From positions 1 through 64,000 of the forward strand of contig NZ_JAGL01000016.1 in assembly GCF_000526635.1 (NCBI RefSeq): a stretch of 64,000 nt of DNA, in the 5' to 3' direction. A program made the translations under genes and the position numbers. Positions within the stretch are counted from its first letter, which is position 1. Each line of letters starts with the position of its first letter. Source of the stretch: Aminobacter sp. J41 (lineage in GTDB: Bacteria > Pseudomonadota > Alphaproteobacteria > Rhizobiales > Rhizobiaceae). The notes under the pieces were generated by a model. It searched no databases. It worked only from the letters and a program-made list of their open reading frames with translations, and was not told the origin of the DNA. Shown here piece after piece: positions 25,981 through 34,409 of this stretch.

Positions 25981-26493
25981 ATGAGGCAACACTTCCGTAT
26001 GTTCGCAGCCTACAACCGATGGGCCAATGCGAGGCTCTATGAAGCTGCGTCGCAACTCACGGTGGAGGAACTCAATCGCGATGTCGGCGCGTTCTTCCGG
26101 TCGATGATCGGAACGCTCAACCACATCCTCGTCGCCGACCGCATCTGGATGAAGCGGTTCACCGGCCAGGGTTCCGCCCCGAGCGAACTCAACGCCATCC
26201 TGCATCCGGATCTGCCGTCGCTCGCAGAGGCGCGTGCCGCCGAGGACGCCCGCATCGTCGACTGGATCGAATCTCTTCCGGACAAGGCGTTTGCCGGTCG
26301 CTTCACGTACCTGACGGTCACCGACATGCGCACGATCTCGCAGCGGCTGGCTCCGGCGCTCGCGCATCTGTTCAACCACCAGACACACCACCGCGGTCAG
26401 GCGCACACGATCCTCACCGCGCTCGGCAAGGACGCGCCGCCGCTCGACCTGATCTACTTCCAGCGCACCGAGGATGGCCGCGCCTTCGCATAA
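25981..26493 (+). CDS. DinB-family putative metal-dependent protein
   Basis: A 170-residue four-helix-bundle protein of the DinB superfamily. The candidate metal ligands are three histidines: GTLNHILVADRIW, HLFNHQTHHRGQAH (the last two within the family HxxxH pattern). Homologues include thiol-dependent enzymes such as mycothiol or bacillithiol S-transferases; the substrate is unknown here. Divergent from ndk and convergent with the MoaD-like gene, with four bases between stops. Confidence 0.85.
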   Translation: MRQHFRMFAAYNRWANARLYEAASQLTVEELNRDVGAFFRSMIGTLNHILVADRIWMKRFTGQGSAPSELNAILHPDLPSLAEARAAEDARIVDWIESLPDKAFAGRFTYLTVTDMRTISQRLAPALAHLFNHQTHHRGQAHTILTALGKDAPPLDLIYFQRTEDGRAFA

Positions 26494-26497
26494 TCCT

Positions 26498-26764
26498 CTA
26501 ACCGCCGCTGATCGCGGTGATGATGAACACGTCGGCGCCGTGCTTCAGCGGCGTCGAGAGCGTCGAGCGCTCGCCATCGACGAAGACGTTCATGTGCTTG
26601 CGGATCGCCGGGCGCGTGTCGCAGATGCGGTCGCGCATGCCCGGCCAGCGCCGGTCAAGCTCGTCAATCACCTCCCGGACGCTTGCCGCCTCCAGCTCGA
26701 CGCGGCGGGACGAGCCCGGAAACAGGTCGACCAGCAACGGCGACAATTTAACCGTGACCGTCAT
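26498..26764 (-). CDS. MoaD/ThiS-family ubiquitin-like protein
   Basis: An 88-residue beta-grasp protein ending FIITAISGG, with the Gly-Gly tail needed for adenylation and thiocarboxylation. The middle carries RKHMNVFVDGE, similar to small archaeal modifier-like proteins. Its ATG shares a base with the stop of the upstream BNR-repeat gene (TGATG). A separate canonical moaD/moaE pair exists, so this copy is unlikely to be the molybdopterin subunit. The partner that activates it is not visible here. Function unknown. Confidence 0.85.
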   Translation of the reverse strand: MTVTVKLSPLLVDLFPGSSRRVELEAASVREVIDELDRRWPGMRDRICDTRPAIRKHMNVFVDGERSTLSTPLKHGADVFIITAISGG

Positions 26765-27846
26765 CAGCCCTCAATGACCAGGGTCTCGACAGAAGAGATC
26801 GACGGCAGGTGCTCTGCGATGCAGCTCCAGCTCTCGCCCTCATCGCCAGAAGCGAACAAAGCGCCGCCGGATGTGCCGAAATAGACGCCCGCGGGCTCCA
26901 TCCTGTCAGTCGCCATTGCCTGTCGCAGCACGCCGAAGAAGGCGTTTTCCTGCGGCAGACCTTCGCGCAGATCCTCCCACGTGCGACCGCCATCGCGGGT
27001 GCGCCAGACGGCTGCCTTCGCGTCAGGCACAAAGCGGCCGTAAATGTCACCGTTGAGCGGCAAGAGGTAGAGCGTCTCGCGCTCGCGCGGATGGACTGCC
27101 GCCGGGAAGCCGAAGGTGGAAGGCAGCCCCTCCTCTATGCTCTGCCATGTCCTGCCGCCGTCCTCGCTGCGGTACATGCCGCAGTGGTTCTGCTGGTAGA
27201 GAAGATCGCCGCCGCCCGGCGCCTGCACGAGGCAGTGCACGCACTGGCCGAATTCGGGATAGCGTTGGTCCTCTGGCATGAAATCGGCACGGGTGCCTTT
27301 GTTGCGCGGCTCCCACGTCCGACCACCGTCCTCAGTATAGAAGACGCCGGCCGAAGAGATGCCGACCCAGATGCGGGATTCGTCGGCCGGATCGGGTACG
27401 AGTGAGTGCAGAATCAGACCCGCACCGCCCGGGTTCCATTCCGTCCGGGACGGGTGGTTGCGCAGGCCCTCCACATGGCTCCAGCTTTCCCCGCGATCGT
27501 CGCTGGCAAACAGGCCGGCGGGTTCGACGCCCGCGTAGAGCGTGCCGTTGCGAGCAGCCAGGCTCCACACCGACTTAACCGGCTCCTCGCCTTCCTTGTA
27601 GGCGAGGCCCGCGCTGGAATGGGTCCAGCTATGGCCGAGATCATCCGACTTCCACACCGCCGGGCCGAACCATTCGTTGCCGCCCGCGCCGTAGATCGTT
27701 CCCGTGTTCTGGTCGGCGATGACATGCTGCATCGGCCAGGTCTCGCAGTATGGCCCGCGCAGGTCCCACTTACGCCGGTCCGCATCGCTCTCGGCGATGA
27801 AGACGCCCTTCTTGGTGCCGATTAGTACGAGTACGCGCTCCGGCAT
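26764..27846 (-). CDS. BNR/Asp-box repeat beta-propeller protein
   Basis: A 360-residue protein with six Asp-box repeats (S/T-x-D-x-G-x-S/T-W type): KSDDLGHSW, ASDDRGESW, YTEDGGRTW, RSEDGGRTW, RTRDGGRTW and ASGDEGESW. Spacing suggests a beta-propeller like sialidases or plant photosystem-assembly YCF48. There is no signal peptide, so it is probably cytoplasmic. Database labels of this type (exo-alpha-sialidase) should not be taken as activity; I see no sialidase arginine triad with confidence. ATG 27846 follows ggaggg. It heads a two-gene operon with the MoaD-like gene and diverges from marR. Confidence 0.85.
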   Translation of the reverse strand: MPERVLVLIGTKKGVFIAESDADRRKWDLRGPYCETWPMQHVIADQNTGTIYGAGGNEWFGPAVWKSDDLGHSWTHSSAGLAYKEGEEPVKSVWSLAARNGTLYAGVEPAGLFASDDRGESWSHVEGLRNHPSRTEWNPGGAGLILHSLVPDPADESRIWVGISSAGVFYTEDGGRTWEPRNKGTRADFMPEDQRYPEFGQCVHCLVQAPGGGDLLYQQNHCGMYRSEDGGRTWQSIEEGLPSTFGFPAAVHPRERETLYLLPLNGDIYGRFVPDAKAAVWRTRDGGRTWEDLREGLPQENAFFGVLRQAMATDRMEPAGVYFGTSGGALFASGDEGESWSCIAEHLPSISSVETLVIEG

Positions 27847-27913
27847 CGGTTTTCTCCCTCCGGAATAGATTTCGTCTAGACCCCTCCTCGCGCAGCAAAC
27901 TTTGCTGGACAAA

Positions 27914-27931
27914 TATGTTGATATCAACATA
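27914..27931. promoter_or_regulatory. Perfect 18-bp palindrome, probable MarR operator
   Basis: TATGTTGATATCAACATA is a perfect inverted repeat in the 93-base gap between the divergent BNR gene (start 27846) and marR (start 27940). It ends nine bases before the marR start codon. Size and position match MarR-family operators, so autorepression and control of the BNR/MoaD-like operon are likely. Confidence 0.85.
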
Positions 27932-27939
27932 AAGGAAGC

Positions 27940-28407
27940 ATGTCAAAGCACGTATCAGCTGCCCAGTCCGAGCTCCTGCCATTCGAGGTCACGCCCTATG
28001 TGCGCGACACATGCCTGTGCCTGCATCTGCAACGGGCCGCGCGTTCGGCGGCCCGCCTATTCGACAATGCGCTGCGTCCTGTCGGCCTCACCAACGGGCA
28101 GTTTTCCCTGCTGATGTCGCTCAACCGGCCGGAGCCGCCTCTCATGCGCGATCTGACGGGCCTGCTGGCCATGGATCGCACCACGCTGACGGCAATGCTG
28201 AAGCCGCTGGAACGGCGCGGGCTGGTGGAAGTGACGCCCGACAAGGACGACCGGCGCGGCCGACGCCTCATCATTACGAGCCAAGGACGCGCGCTTCTGG
28301 CGCAGGCCCTGACGATCTGGAAGGGCACCCACGTGAAGATCGAGGCGCTGCTGCCACCAGATAGCGACGCGGACAGGCTGCGCGCGGACCTGAAGTCGCT
28401 CGGCTGA
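27940..28407 (+). CDS. MarR-family transcriptional regulator
   Basis: A 155-residue winged-helix protein: VGLTNGQFSLLMSLNRPEPP enters the DNA-binding domain, LLAMDRTTLTAMLKPLERRG is the recognition helix, and DKDDRRGRRLIITSQGRALL is the wing. It is divergent from the BNR/MoaD-like operon over a perfect palindrome. Two Cys residues (DTCLCLHL) near the N-terminus may serve a sensing role; ligand unknown. ATG 27940 follows aaagga. Confidence 0.92.
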   Translation: MSKHVSAAQSELLPFEVTPYVRDTCLCLHLQRAARSAARLFDNALRPVGLTNGQFSLLMSLNRPEPPLMRDLTGLLAMDRTTLTAMLKPLERRGLVEVTPDKDDRRGRRLIITSQGRALLAQALTIWKGTHVKIEALLPPDSDADRLRADLKSLG

Positions 28408-28449
28408 TCCCTTGCGTTCCCCTCGCCGCTCGGTCAATAAGGCCGCACC

Positions 28450-30336
28450 ATGCTCATCATCGACGACATTTCGCTGCGGATCGCAGGCCGTCTCCTTCTC
28501 GACCACGCGTCCCTGACCATTCCGGCGGGGACCAAGGCAGGTATTGTCGGACGCAACGGCACCGGCAAGACCACCCTCTTCAAGGCGATCACCGGCGAAC
28601 TGCCGACCGAGACCGGCTCCATCAGCTTCCCGAAGAACACCCGCATCGGACAGGTCGCCCAGGAAGCGCCGGGCACGGAGGAGCCTCTGATCGAGATCGT
28701 GCTGAAGGCCGACAAAGAGCGCCTGGCGCTGCTGGCCGAAGCCGAGACGGCGACGGACCCGAACCGCATCGCCGAGATCCAGACGCGGCTTGCCGATATC
28801 GGCGCGCATTCAGCGGAAGCCCGCGCGGCAACGATCCTCTCGGGTCTTGGCTTCGATGCCGAGGCGCAGAGACGGCCGGCGTCCTCCTTTTCGGGCGGCT
28901 GGCGCATGCGCGTCGCACTCGCGGCGGTGCTGTTCTCCGAGCCGGACCTGCTGCTCCTTGACGAGCCGACCAACTATCTCGATCTCGAAGGTACGATGTG
29001 GCTGGAGAGCTATGTCGCACGCTATCCGCACACCGTGCTGCTGATCAGCCACGATCGTGACCTGCTCAACAAGGCGGTCAACAACATCGTCCACCTCGAC
29101 CAGAAGAAGCTCACCTTCTGGCGCGGCGGCTACGACCAGTTCGAGCGCCAGCGCGCCGAGCAGCTTGAGCACCAGGAAAAGGCGCGCGTGAAGCAGGAAG
29201 CGCACCGCAAGCACATGGAGAGCTTCGTTGAGCGTTTCCGCGCCAAGGCCTCCAAGGCGCGGCAGGCGCAGTCGCGCCTGAAGGCGCTGGAAAAGCTGAA
29301 GCCGATCTCCGCGGCGGTAGAGGAGAGCGTGCGGCCATTCTCCTTCCCGGAGCCGGCGAAGACGGTCGCCTCGCCGATCATCACCATGCAGGGCGGCACA
29401 GTCGGCTACCAGCCGGGCAAGCCCATCCTGAAAAACCTCACCGTTCGCATCGACGAGGACGACCGCATCGCGCTGCTCGGCGCCAACGGCAACGGCAAGT
29501 CAACCTTCGCCAAGCTGATCGCGGGGCGTCTGTCGCTCGAAACCGGCACGATGACCATTGCGCCGGGCCTGAAAGTGTCGATGTTCGCGCAGCACCAGAT
29601 GGACGACCTGCGCCCCGAAGAGACGCCGGTCGAGCATGTTCGCCGCCTGATGCCGGATGCGCCGGAAGCGAAGGTCCGCGCGCGCGTTGCGCAGATGGGC
29701 CTGACCACCGAGAAGATGGACACGAAGGCGAAAGACCTTTCAGGTGGCGAGAAGGCGCGCCTCTTGATGGGCCTTGCCACCTTCGACGGCCCGAACCTGT
29801 TTATCCTCGACGAGCCGACAAACCACCTCGACATCGACAGCCGCGAGCATCTGATGGTCGCGCTGAACGAGTTCCCCGGCGCGGTTATCCTGATCAGCCA
29901 CGACCGCCACCTGATCGAGGCAACAGCGGACCGGCTCTGGATCGTACGCGACGGGACGGTGAAGCCGTATGACGGCGACCTTGCCGACTACTACCAGTAC
30001 GTCACCGGCAGCAACGGCTCCGACAAGCGCGAGAAGAAGGAAGCCGAGAAAACCAACTCGAAGGCTGACAAGCGCCGCGAGGCGGCGGCCCGCCGCGCCG
30101 CGCTTGAGCCGATCGCCAAGCAGATCAAGGCCGCCGAGGCGCTGATCGACAAGGCGCGCAAGCGCATCGAGGCGATCGAGCAGCAGCTTGCCGATCCAGC
30201 CCTCTACGAAAAGAACCCGGCCAAAGCGGCGCAGCTTGCTAAGGAACGGTCCGACCTCGTCGACACCGTCGCCGAGCAGGAGGACAAGTGGCTGGAGCTT
30301 TCGGCTCAATATGAAGAGGGTATGGCGGCGGAATAG
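28450..30336 (+). CDS. ABC-F family ATPase (ribosome-associated type)
   Basis: A 628-residue protein with two ABC ATPase domains and no membrane segments. Walker A sites are GRNGTGKTTLFK (about 36-47) and GANGNGKSTFAK (about 346-357). Signatures are SSFSGGWRMR and LSGGEKARLL, and Walker B motifs are LLLLDEPTNYLD and LFILDEPTNHLD. The inter-domain linker is rich in charged residues. The C-terminal 100 residues form a predicted coiled coil. ABC-F proteins act on the ribosome (EttA, Uup, YheS types). This layout with a long C-terminal coiled coil fits the YheS/Uup side. Confidence 0.93.
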   Translation: MLIIDDISLRIAGRLLLDHASLTIPAGTKAGIVGRNGTGKTTLFKAITGELPTETGSISFPKNTRIGQVAQEAPGTEEPLIEIVLKADKERLALLAEAETATDPNRIAEIQTRLADIGAHSAEARAATILSGLGFDAEAQRRPASSFSGGWRMRVALAAVLFSEPDLLLLDEPTNYLDLEGTMWLESYVARYPHTVLLISHDRDLLNKAVNNIVHLDQKKLTFWRGGYDQFERQRAEQLEHQEKARVKQEAHRKHMESFVERFRAKASKARQAQSRLKALEKLKPISAAVEESVRPFSFPEPAKTVASPIITMQGGTVGYQPGKPILKNLTVRIDEDDRIALLGANGNGKSTFAKLIAGRLSLETGTMTIAPGLKVSMFAQHQMDDLRPEETPVEHVRRLMPDAPEAKVRARVAQMGLTTEKMDTKAKDLSGGEKARLLMGLATFDGPNLFILDEPTNHLDIDSREHLMVALNEFPGAVILISHDRHLIEATADRLWIVRDGTVKPYDGDLADYYQYVTGSNGSDKREKKEAEKTNSKADKRREAAARRAALEPIAKQIKAAEALIDKARKRIEAIEQQLADPALYEKNPAKAAQLAKERSDLVDTVAEQEDKWLELSAQYEEGMAAE

Positions 30337-30359
30337 CCGCCGGCTCCCATAAGGTCAGG

Positions 30360-30965
30360 TCAGCCCCTGCCCCAGCGAGGCGGTGGCGGCTGCGAGTTCG
30401 GGTTGCGCTCGCGGCGGCGGCGCGCGGTCAGCGCAAAGCCGATGACACCCACGACCGTCATCATCAGGCCGGTGACCATCAGCCCGTCGTCACCACCCTC
30501 TGCCGCTTCCGTCACGATCAGGTCGATCGACTCGATCGACAGCCCATCCGTCTTCAGCGGCGTCAGCGAAGCAAGATAGGCGCGCGCGCCCGTCGGCCCG
30601 AACTTTCCGACATCGGCGCGATAGGTTGCTGACAGTGCCTGCGGGCTCGCCAGGATTTCCCGCGCCCGCGCGAAATCGACGCTCTGATGAAGGACGACCG
30701 TATCGTCGCCGGTAACGATCAGTTCCAGCACCGGCTCGCCGGCAACTGCCTGGAAGCGGCCATCGATGGTCATCGATAGCGAAAGAGTTAGCGATGCGGT
30801 GGTCTGCGGCAGCTGCACCGGCGCAAAGCCAGCCTCGCGTGAATAAAGCTGCAGCTCATGGCTGGTGACGGCCGCCGTTTCCTTGCCCAGTGACGAGTTC
30901 TGATAGGCGACCACCGCGCCCGCGATCGCCATCAGCAGCAGGAGGATGCTGAAGATGCGCCTCAC
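30360..30965 (-). CDS. Membrane protein with two hydrophobic helices, unknown function
   Basis: A 201-residue protein with an N-terminal hydrophobic helix (IFSILLLLMAIAGAVVAY) and a C-terminal one (MVTGLMMTVVGVIGFAL) around a probable periplasmic domain of about 140 residues. It ends in a basic, proline-rich cytoplasmic tail (RRRRERNPNSQPPPP). I recognise no family. Its ATG overlaps the stop of holC (ATGA), so it is co-translated with pepA-holC. It converges with the ABC-F gene. Confidence 0.65.
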   Translation of the reverse strand: MRRIFSILLLLMAIAGAVVAYQNSSLGKETAAVTSHELQLYSREAGFAPVQLPQTTASLTLSLSMTIDGRFQAVAGEPVLELIVTGDDTVVLHQSVDFARAREILASPQALSATYRADVGKFGPTGARAYLASLTPLKTDGLSIESIDLIVTEAAEGGDDGLMVTGLMMTVVGVIGFALTARRRRERNPNSQPPPPRWGRG

Positions 30966-31411
30966 GCCTTCTTCTCCCAGCGCCGGTCTGGCCCCTGCTG
31001 CCAGTAGGTGACCTGATGCCCGGCGGCCTTCATCAGCTTCCAGTGCTCACGCGCCTGCTGCAGCTGAAAGGCGTCATGGCCGTCGAACATGAAGACCGCG
31101 CGAGCATAGGGCGACAGATCCGGCGGCTCCGCGCCATCGGCGAGAAAGCGGATCTGCGCCGCGTTCGGATTGATTGGCCCGGTCGTCAGCAGCACCGGCT
31201 GACGCTCGGGAAAATTGTCGTGCTCTGACCCGTGCGCGAGGAACGAGTCGTCGCGGTAGGCCCAAAGATGCTGGTCGAGGGAATCGCGGCGCTCGGGGGT
31301 GCCAAGCTGCACCACCGCGCGCCACCCCCGTTCCAGGCTCTTTTCCAGCAAGGCAGGAAGCGCCTCTTCGAGCGTCGACTCGGTCAGATGATAGAAGAGC
31401 ACTTCCGTCAT
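30962..31411 (-). CDS. holC: DNA polymerase III subunit chi
   Basis: A 149-residue HolC: FYHLTESTLEEALPALLEKS at the N-terminus, HLWAYRDDSFLAHG and PVLLTTGPINPNAAQIRFL in the middle. Chi links the clamp loader to single-stranded-DNA-binding protein. It lies 16 bases after pepA in the same direction, the usual pepA-holC arrangement of proteobacteria. Confidence 0.92.
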   Translation of the reverse strand: MTEVLFYHLTESTLEEALPALLEKSLERGWRAVVQLGTPERRDSLDQHLWAYRDDSFLAHGSEHDNFPERQPVLLTTGPINPNAAQIRFLADGAEPPDLSPYARAVFMFDGHDAFQLQQAREHWKLMKAAGHQVTYWQQGPDRRWEKKA

Positions 31412-31427
31412 GGCTGGATGCTGCGGC

Positions 31428-32918
31428 TCAGCCTTCGTAGTGGTCGCGGACGAGACGTTCCAGCAAGCGGACGCCGAAGCCCGAACCCCACGACTTGTTG
31501 ATCTCCGACTCCGGCGAGCCCATCGCGGTGCCGGCAATGTCGAGATGCGCCCACGGCGTCTCGCCGACGAAGCGCTTCAGGAACTGCGCGGCCGTGATCG
31601 AGCCGCCATTGCGGCCGCCGATGTTCTTCATGTCGGCGTTCTTGGAATCGATCAGCTTGTCGTAGGCCGGATCGAGCGGCATGCGCCAAACCTTCTCGGC
31701 GGTCGCGAGGCCGGCTGCCGTGATGCGGCCTGCCAGCTCGTCGTCGTTCGAGAATAGGCCGGCATGCTCGGTGCCGAGTGCGACGATGATCGCGCCGGTC
31801 AGGGTCGCGAGGTTGACCATGAAGCGCGGCTTGAAGCGGTCATTGCAGTAGTAGAGCGCGTCGGCGAGCACGAGACGGCCTTCCGCGTCGGTGTTCAGAA
31901 CCTCGATGGTCTGGCCCGACATAGAGGTGACGATATCGCCCGGACGCTGCGCGTTGCCGTCCACCATGTTCTCTACGAGACCGATGATGCCAACGACATT
32001 AGCCCTAGCCTTGCGCGAAGCAAGCGCGTGCATGAGTCCCGTCACCGCAGCGGCGCCGCCCATGTCGCCCTTCATGTCCTCCATACCGGCAGCCGGCTTG
32101 ATCGACACGCCGCCCGAGTCGAAGACGACGCCCTTGCCGACGAACGCGACGGGCTGATCGCCTTCCTTGCCGCCCTTCCACTGCATGACGACGAGCTGTG
32201 GCGGACGGACGGAACCCTGCGCCACGCCGAGCAGCGCGCCCATGCCGAGCTTAGTCATTTCCTCGCGGCGGAGCACCTCGACCTCGACGCCAAGCGCCTC
32301 GAGTTCCTTCGCCTTCGCCGCGAACTCCTCGGTCCCGAGGATGTTGGCCGGCTCGTTGACCAGGTCGCGGGCGAGAAAGACGCCGTTGACGATGGCCTCC
32401 GCATCGCCGAACGCCTTCTTTGCCGCATCCGGATCGGCGCAGAGGATTGTAATGTTGGCGGCCTTGTCCTGTGCCGGCTTACCGTTGTCCTTCTTCGTCT
32501 TGTACTTGTCGAAGGTGTAGGAGCCGAGCAGGATGCCCTGCGCCAGCGCGGCGACATCGTCGCCGGACAGCTGCACGCCTTCGGCATCGACAATCACGGA
32601 AACGTCCTGCGCTTTCTTCACCGCGCCGTAGACTGCACCGCCAATTCGGGTCCACGCCTTGGCGTCGAGCTCCTCGGTCTTGCCGAGGCCGACAGCGGCG
32701 ATGCGGTCATACTCGGTCCCAGCCGGCGCCAGCACCTCGACGCTCGACGCGATCTTGCCGTTGAACTCCGCGACTTCAAAGGCACGCGCCAGAACCCCAG
32801 AAGAATCGGCCGCCTTTGCAGCAGCGGAAAGTGTGCCACCGTCCGTCGCCAGCACGACGACGCTGCCCTTTTTCGGCGTTTCAGTCTTTGCGAAGGAAAT
32901 TGTCGGTCGGATGGACAT
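31428..32918 (-). CDS. pepA: Leucyl aminopeptidase
   Basis: A 496-residue M17 aminopeptidase. The two-metal catalytic domain shows [27 protein letters not shown] and the family signature [14 protein letters not shown]. It removes N-terminal residues from peptides, and some PepA proteins also bind DNA. ATG 32918 follows aggaac; the open frame continues to 33086 but is not conserved. Confidence 0.95.
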   Translation of the reverse strand: MSIRPTISFAKTETPKKGSVVVLATDGGTLSAAAKAADSSGVLARAFEVAEFNGKIASSVEVLAPAGTEYDRIAAVGLGKTEELDAKAWTRIGGAVYGAVKKAQDVSVIVDAEGVQLSGDDVAALAQGILLGSYTFDKYKTKKDNGKPAQDKAANITILCADPDAAKKAFGDAEAIVNGVFLARDLVNEPANILGTEEFAAKAKELEALGVEVEVLRREEMTKLGMGALLGVAQGSVRPPQLVVMQWKGGKEGDQPVAFVGKGVVFDSGGVSIKPAAGMEDMKGDMGGAAAVTGLMHALASRKARANVVGIIGLVENMVDGNAQRPGDIVTSMSGQTIEVLNTDAEGRLVLADALYYCNDRFKPRFMVNLATLTGAIIVALGTEHAGLFSNDDELAGRITAAGLATAEKVWRMPLDPAYDKLIDSKNADMKNIGGRNGGSITAAQFLKRFVGETPWAHLDIAGTAMGSPESEINKSWGSGFGVRLLERLVRDHYEG

Positions 32919-33067
32919 TTGAGTTCCTGTCTGGATACTTGAACTGGCTGCGCCTCCCGAAGGTGGGTTCGGCGCGGAGGGCGATAGTCGCCTTTTGAGC
33001 ACGTTTGACAAGCCCGGCTCAAGCCTCGCGTTGCACAGAGGGCGTGTCGTTTCGTTAACCTTGTTTG

Positions 33068-33086
33068 TTGGCGATTTATTCGCCAA
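33068..33086. promoter_or_regulatory. 19-bp inverted repeat in the pepA-lptF divergent region
   Basis: TTGGCGA and TCGCCAA flank five bases (TTTAT) in the 294-base gap between the divergent pepA and lptF starts. It lies about 127 bases before lptF. It may be an operator or part of an RNA hairpin; there is no T-run for a terminator. The rest of the gap (32919-33212) shows no other gene I can support. Confidence 0.45.
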
Positions 33087-33212
33087 AGTCGATCACCTTG
33101 GCCTGCAAACAGGGTGTCGGGCGTTATCTCGGCGAAATCGGCTGCTGCGGGAACATGAAATTGCTCGCAGTCGGCCGCGTTTCCGCCAGCATGGACTGGA
33201 TTATCGCGACGC

Positions 33213-34409
33213 ATGAAAGTCGTCGAGTTCTACATATTGCGCCGCGCCACAGCGTATTTCGTCGCCACCCTGGTCTGGGTGCTCGCGATCGTCTGGACCA
33301 CGCAGATCCTCGCCCGCCTGAACATCGTCACCACCAGCGGCCAGTCCGCGGCCACCTTCCTTGAACTCGCCGCACTGGTGCTTCCGTCAGTCATTCCGAT
33401 CGTGCTGCCGTTCGCCGTCGGCATCGCCGTGGCGCAGACACTCTCGACGATGAACACCGATTCTGAACTCATCGTGATCAGTGCAGCGGGTGCCCCGCGC
33501 ATCACGGTGATGCGGCCGATGCTGATCCTCGCGATCTTCGCCTGCATCGCATCTTTCGCCATCCAGAACGTCGTCGTTCCGCCGGCCCGCGAGCGCATCC
33601 GCTATCTCGTCGCCGAGGCGCGCGCGGACCTGATCTCGACCATCATTCAGGAAGGCACGTTCCAGAAGGTCGATGACGGCCTCTACATCCAGATCGGCGA
33701 GCGCCTGCCGGGCGGACTGCTTGGTGGCATCTTCGTTGCCGACAGTCGCGAGGAAGGGCTCGAACTCATCTACTACGCCAAGAACGGCGTGATGGTGGAA
33801 CTGGGCGACGAACAAGTGCTGGTGATGCAGGACGGCGTCATCCACCGCAAAACCGCCGATGGCGTTTCGGTGATCCGCTACAAGTCCTACGCATTCGACC
33901 TGTCGGAGTTCAAGGCAAGCAGCAATTCCGAGCCGATCCTGTCGCCAAAGGATCGCTCCCTGCCCTACCTGCTCTCGCCCGATCCCAACGACCCATATTT
34001 CCAGGGCAAGCCGCTCTCATTCAGCGCCGAGCTGCACCGCCGCCTGACGGAATGGCTCTATCCGCTCGTCTTTGCGCTGATCGGCCTCGCCGTCGCCGGC
34101 GATTCCCGATCCTTCCGCGAGGCGCGCATCCACCCGCTGCTGACGACAATGACGATCGCCATGTTCGTGCGCTGGGGCGGCTTCTATTTCGAGAACCGAA
34201 TCTCCAAGGACGCATCGGTCACCGCAGGCATCTATATCGTGCCGGCGCTGGCGATCGCGGTTGCGGCCTACTTCATCGCCACCAACAGGGTGTTGGAGTT
34301 GCCCACCTCAGTCATCGAAAAGATCGGCAACCTGTGGAGCCGCGCGCGGAGGCGAACTCTTTCCCTGCGCTCGGGCGTGCCCGCCGCGCGCACGGAGGGC
34401 CAACCATGA
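33213..34409 (+). CDS. lptF: LPS export permease LptF
   Basis: A 398-residue YjgP/YjgQ permease. Three N-terminal helices (from about 8, 50 and 90), a periplasmic beta-jellyroll domain (about 130-265) and three C-terminal helices (from about 280, 310 and 335). With LptG and the ATPase LptB it extracts lipopolysaccharide from the inner membrane. The stop overlaps the lptG start (ATGA). Confidence 0.95.
   Translation: MKVVEFYILRRATAYFVATLVWVLAIVWTTQILARLNIVTTSGQSAATFLELAALVLPSVIPIVLPFAVGIAVAQTLSTMNTDSELIVISAAGAPRITVMRPMLILAIFACIASFAIQNVVVPPARERIRYLVAEARADLISTIIQEGTFQKVDDGLYIQIGERLPGGLLGGIFVADSREEGLELIYYAKNGVMVELGDEQVLVMQDGVIHRKTADGVSVIRYKSYAFDLSEFKASSNSEPILSPKDRSLPYLLSPDPNDPYFQGKPLSFSAELHRRLTEWLYPLVFALIGLAVAGDSRSFREARIHPLLTTMTIAMFVRWGGFYFENRISKDASVTAGIYIVPALAIAVAAYFIATNRVLELPTSVIEKIGNLWSRARRRTLSLRSGVPAARTEGQP

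Noticed and set aside
26764-27846. True sialidase function for the BNR protein
   Set aside because: Asp boxes alone do not imply sialidase. There is no signal peptide and the catalytic Arg triad, Tyr and Glu cannot be assigned, so it was called only a propeller protein.
31764-32942. 392-codon plus-strand frame opposite pepA
   Set aside because: Antisense of a highly conserved aminopeptidase; no recognisable domain.
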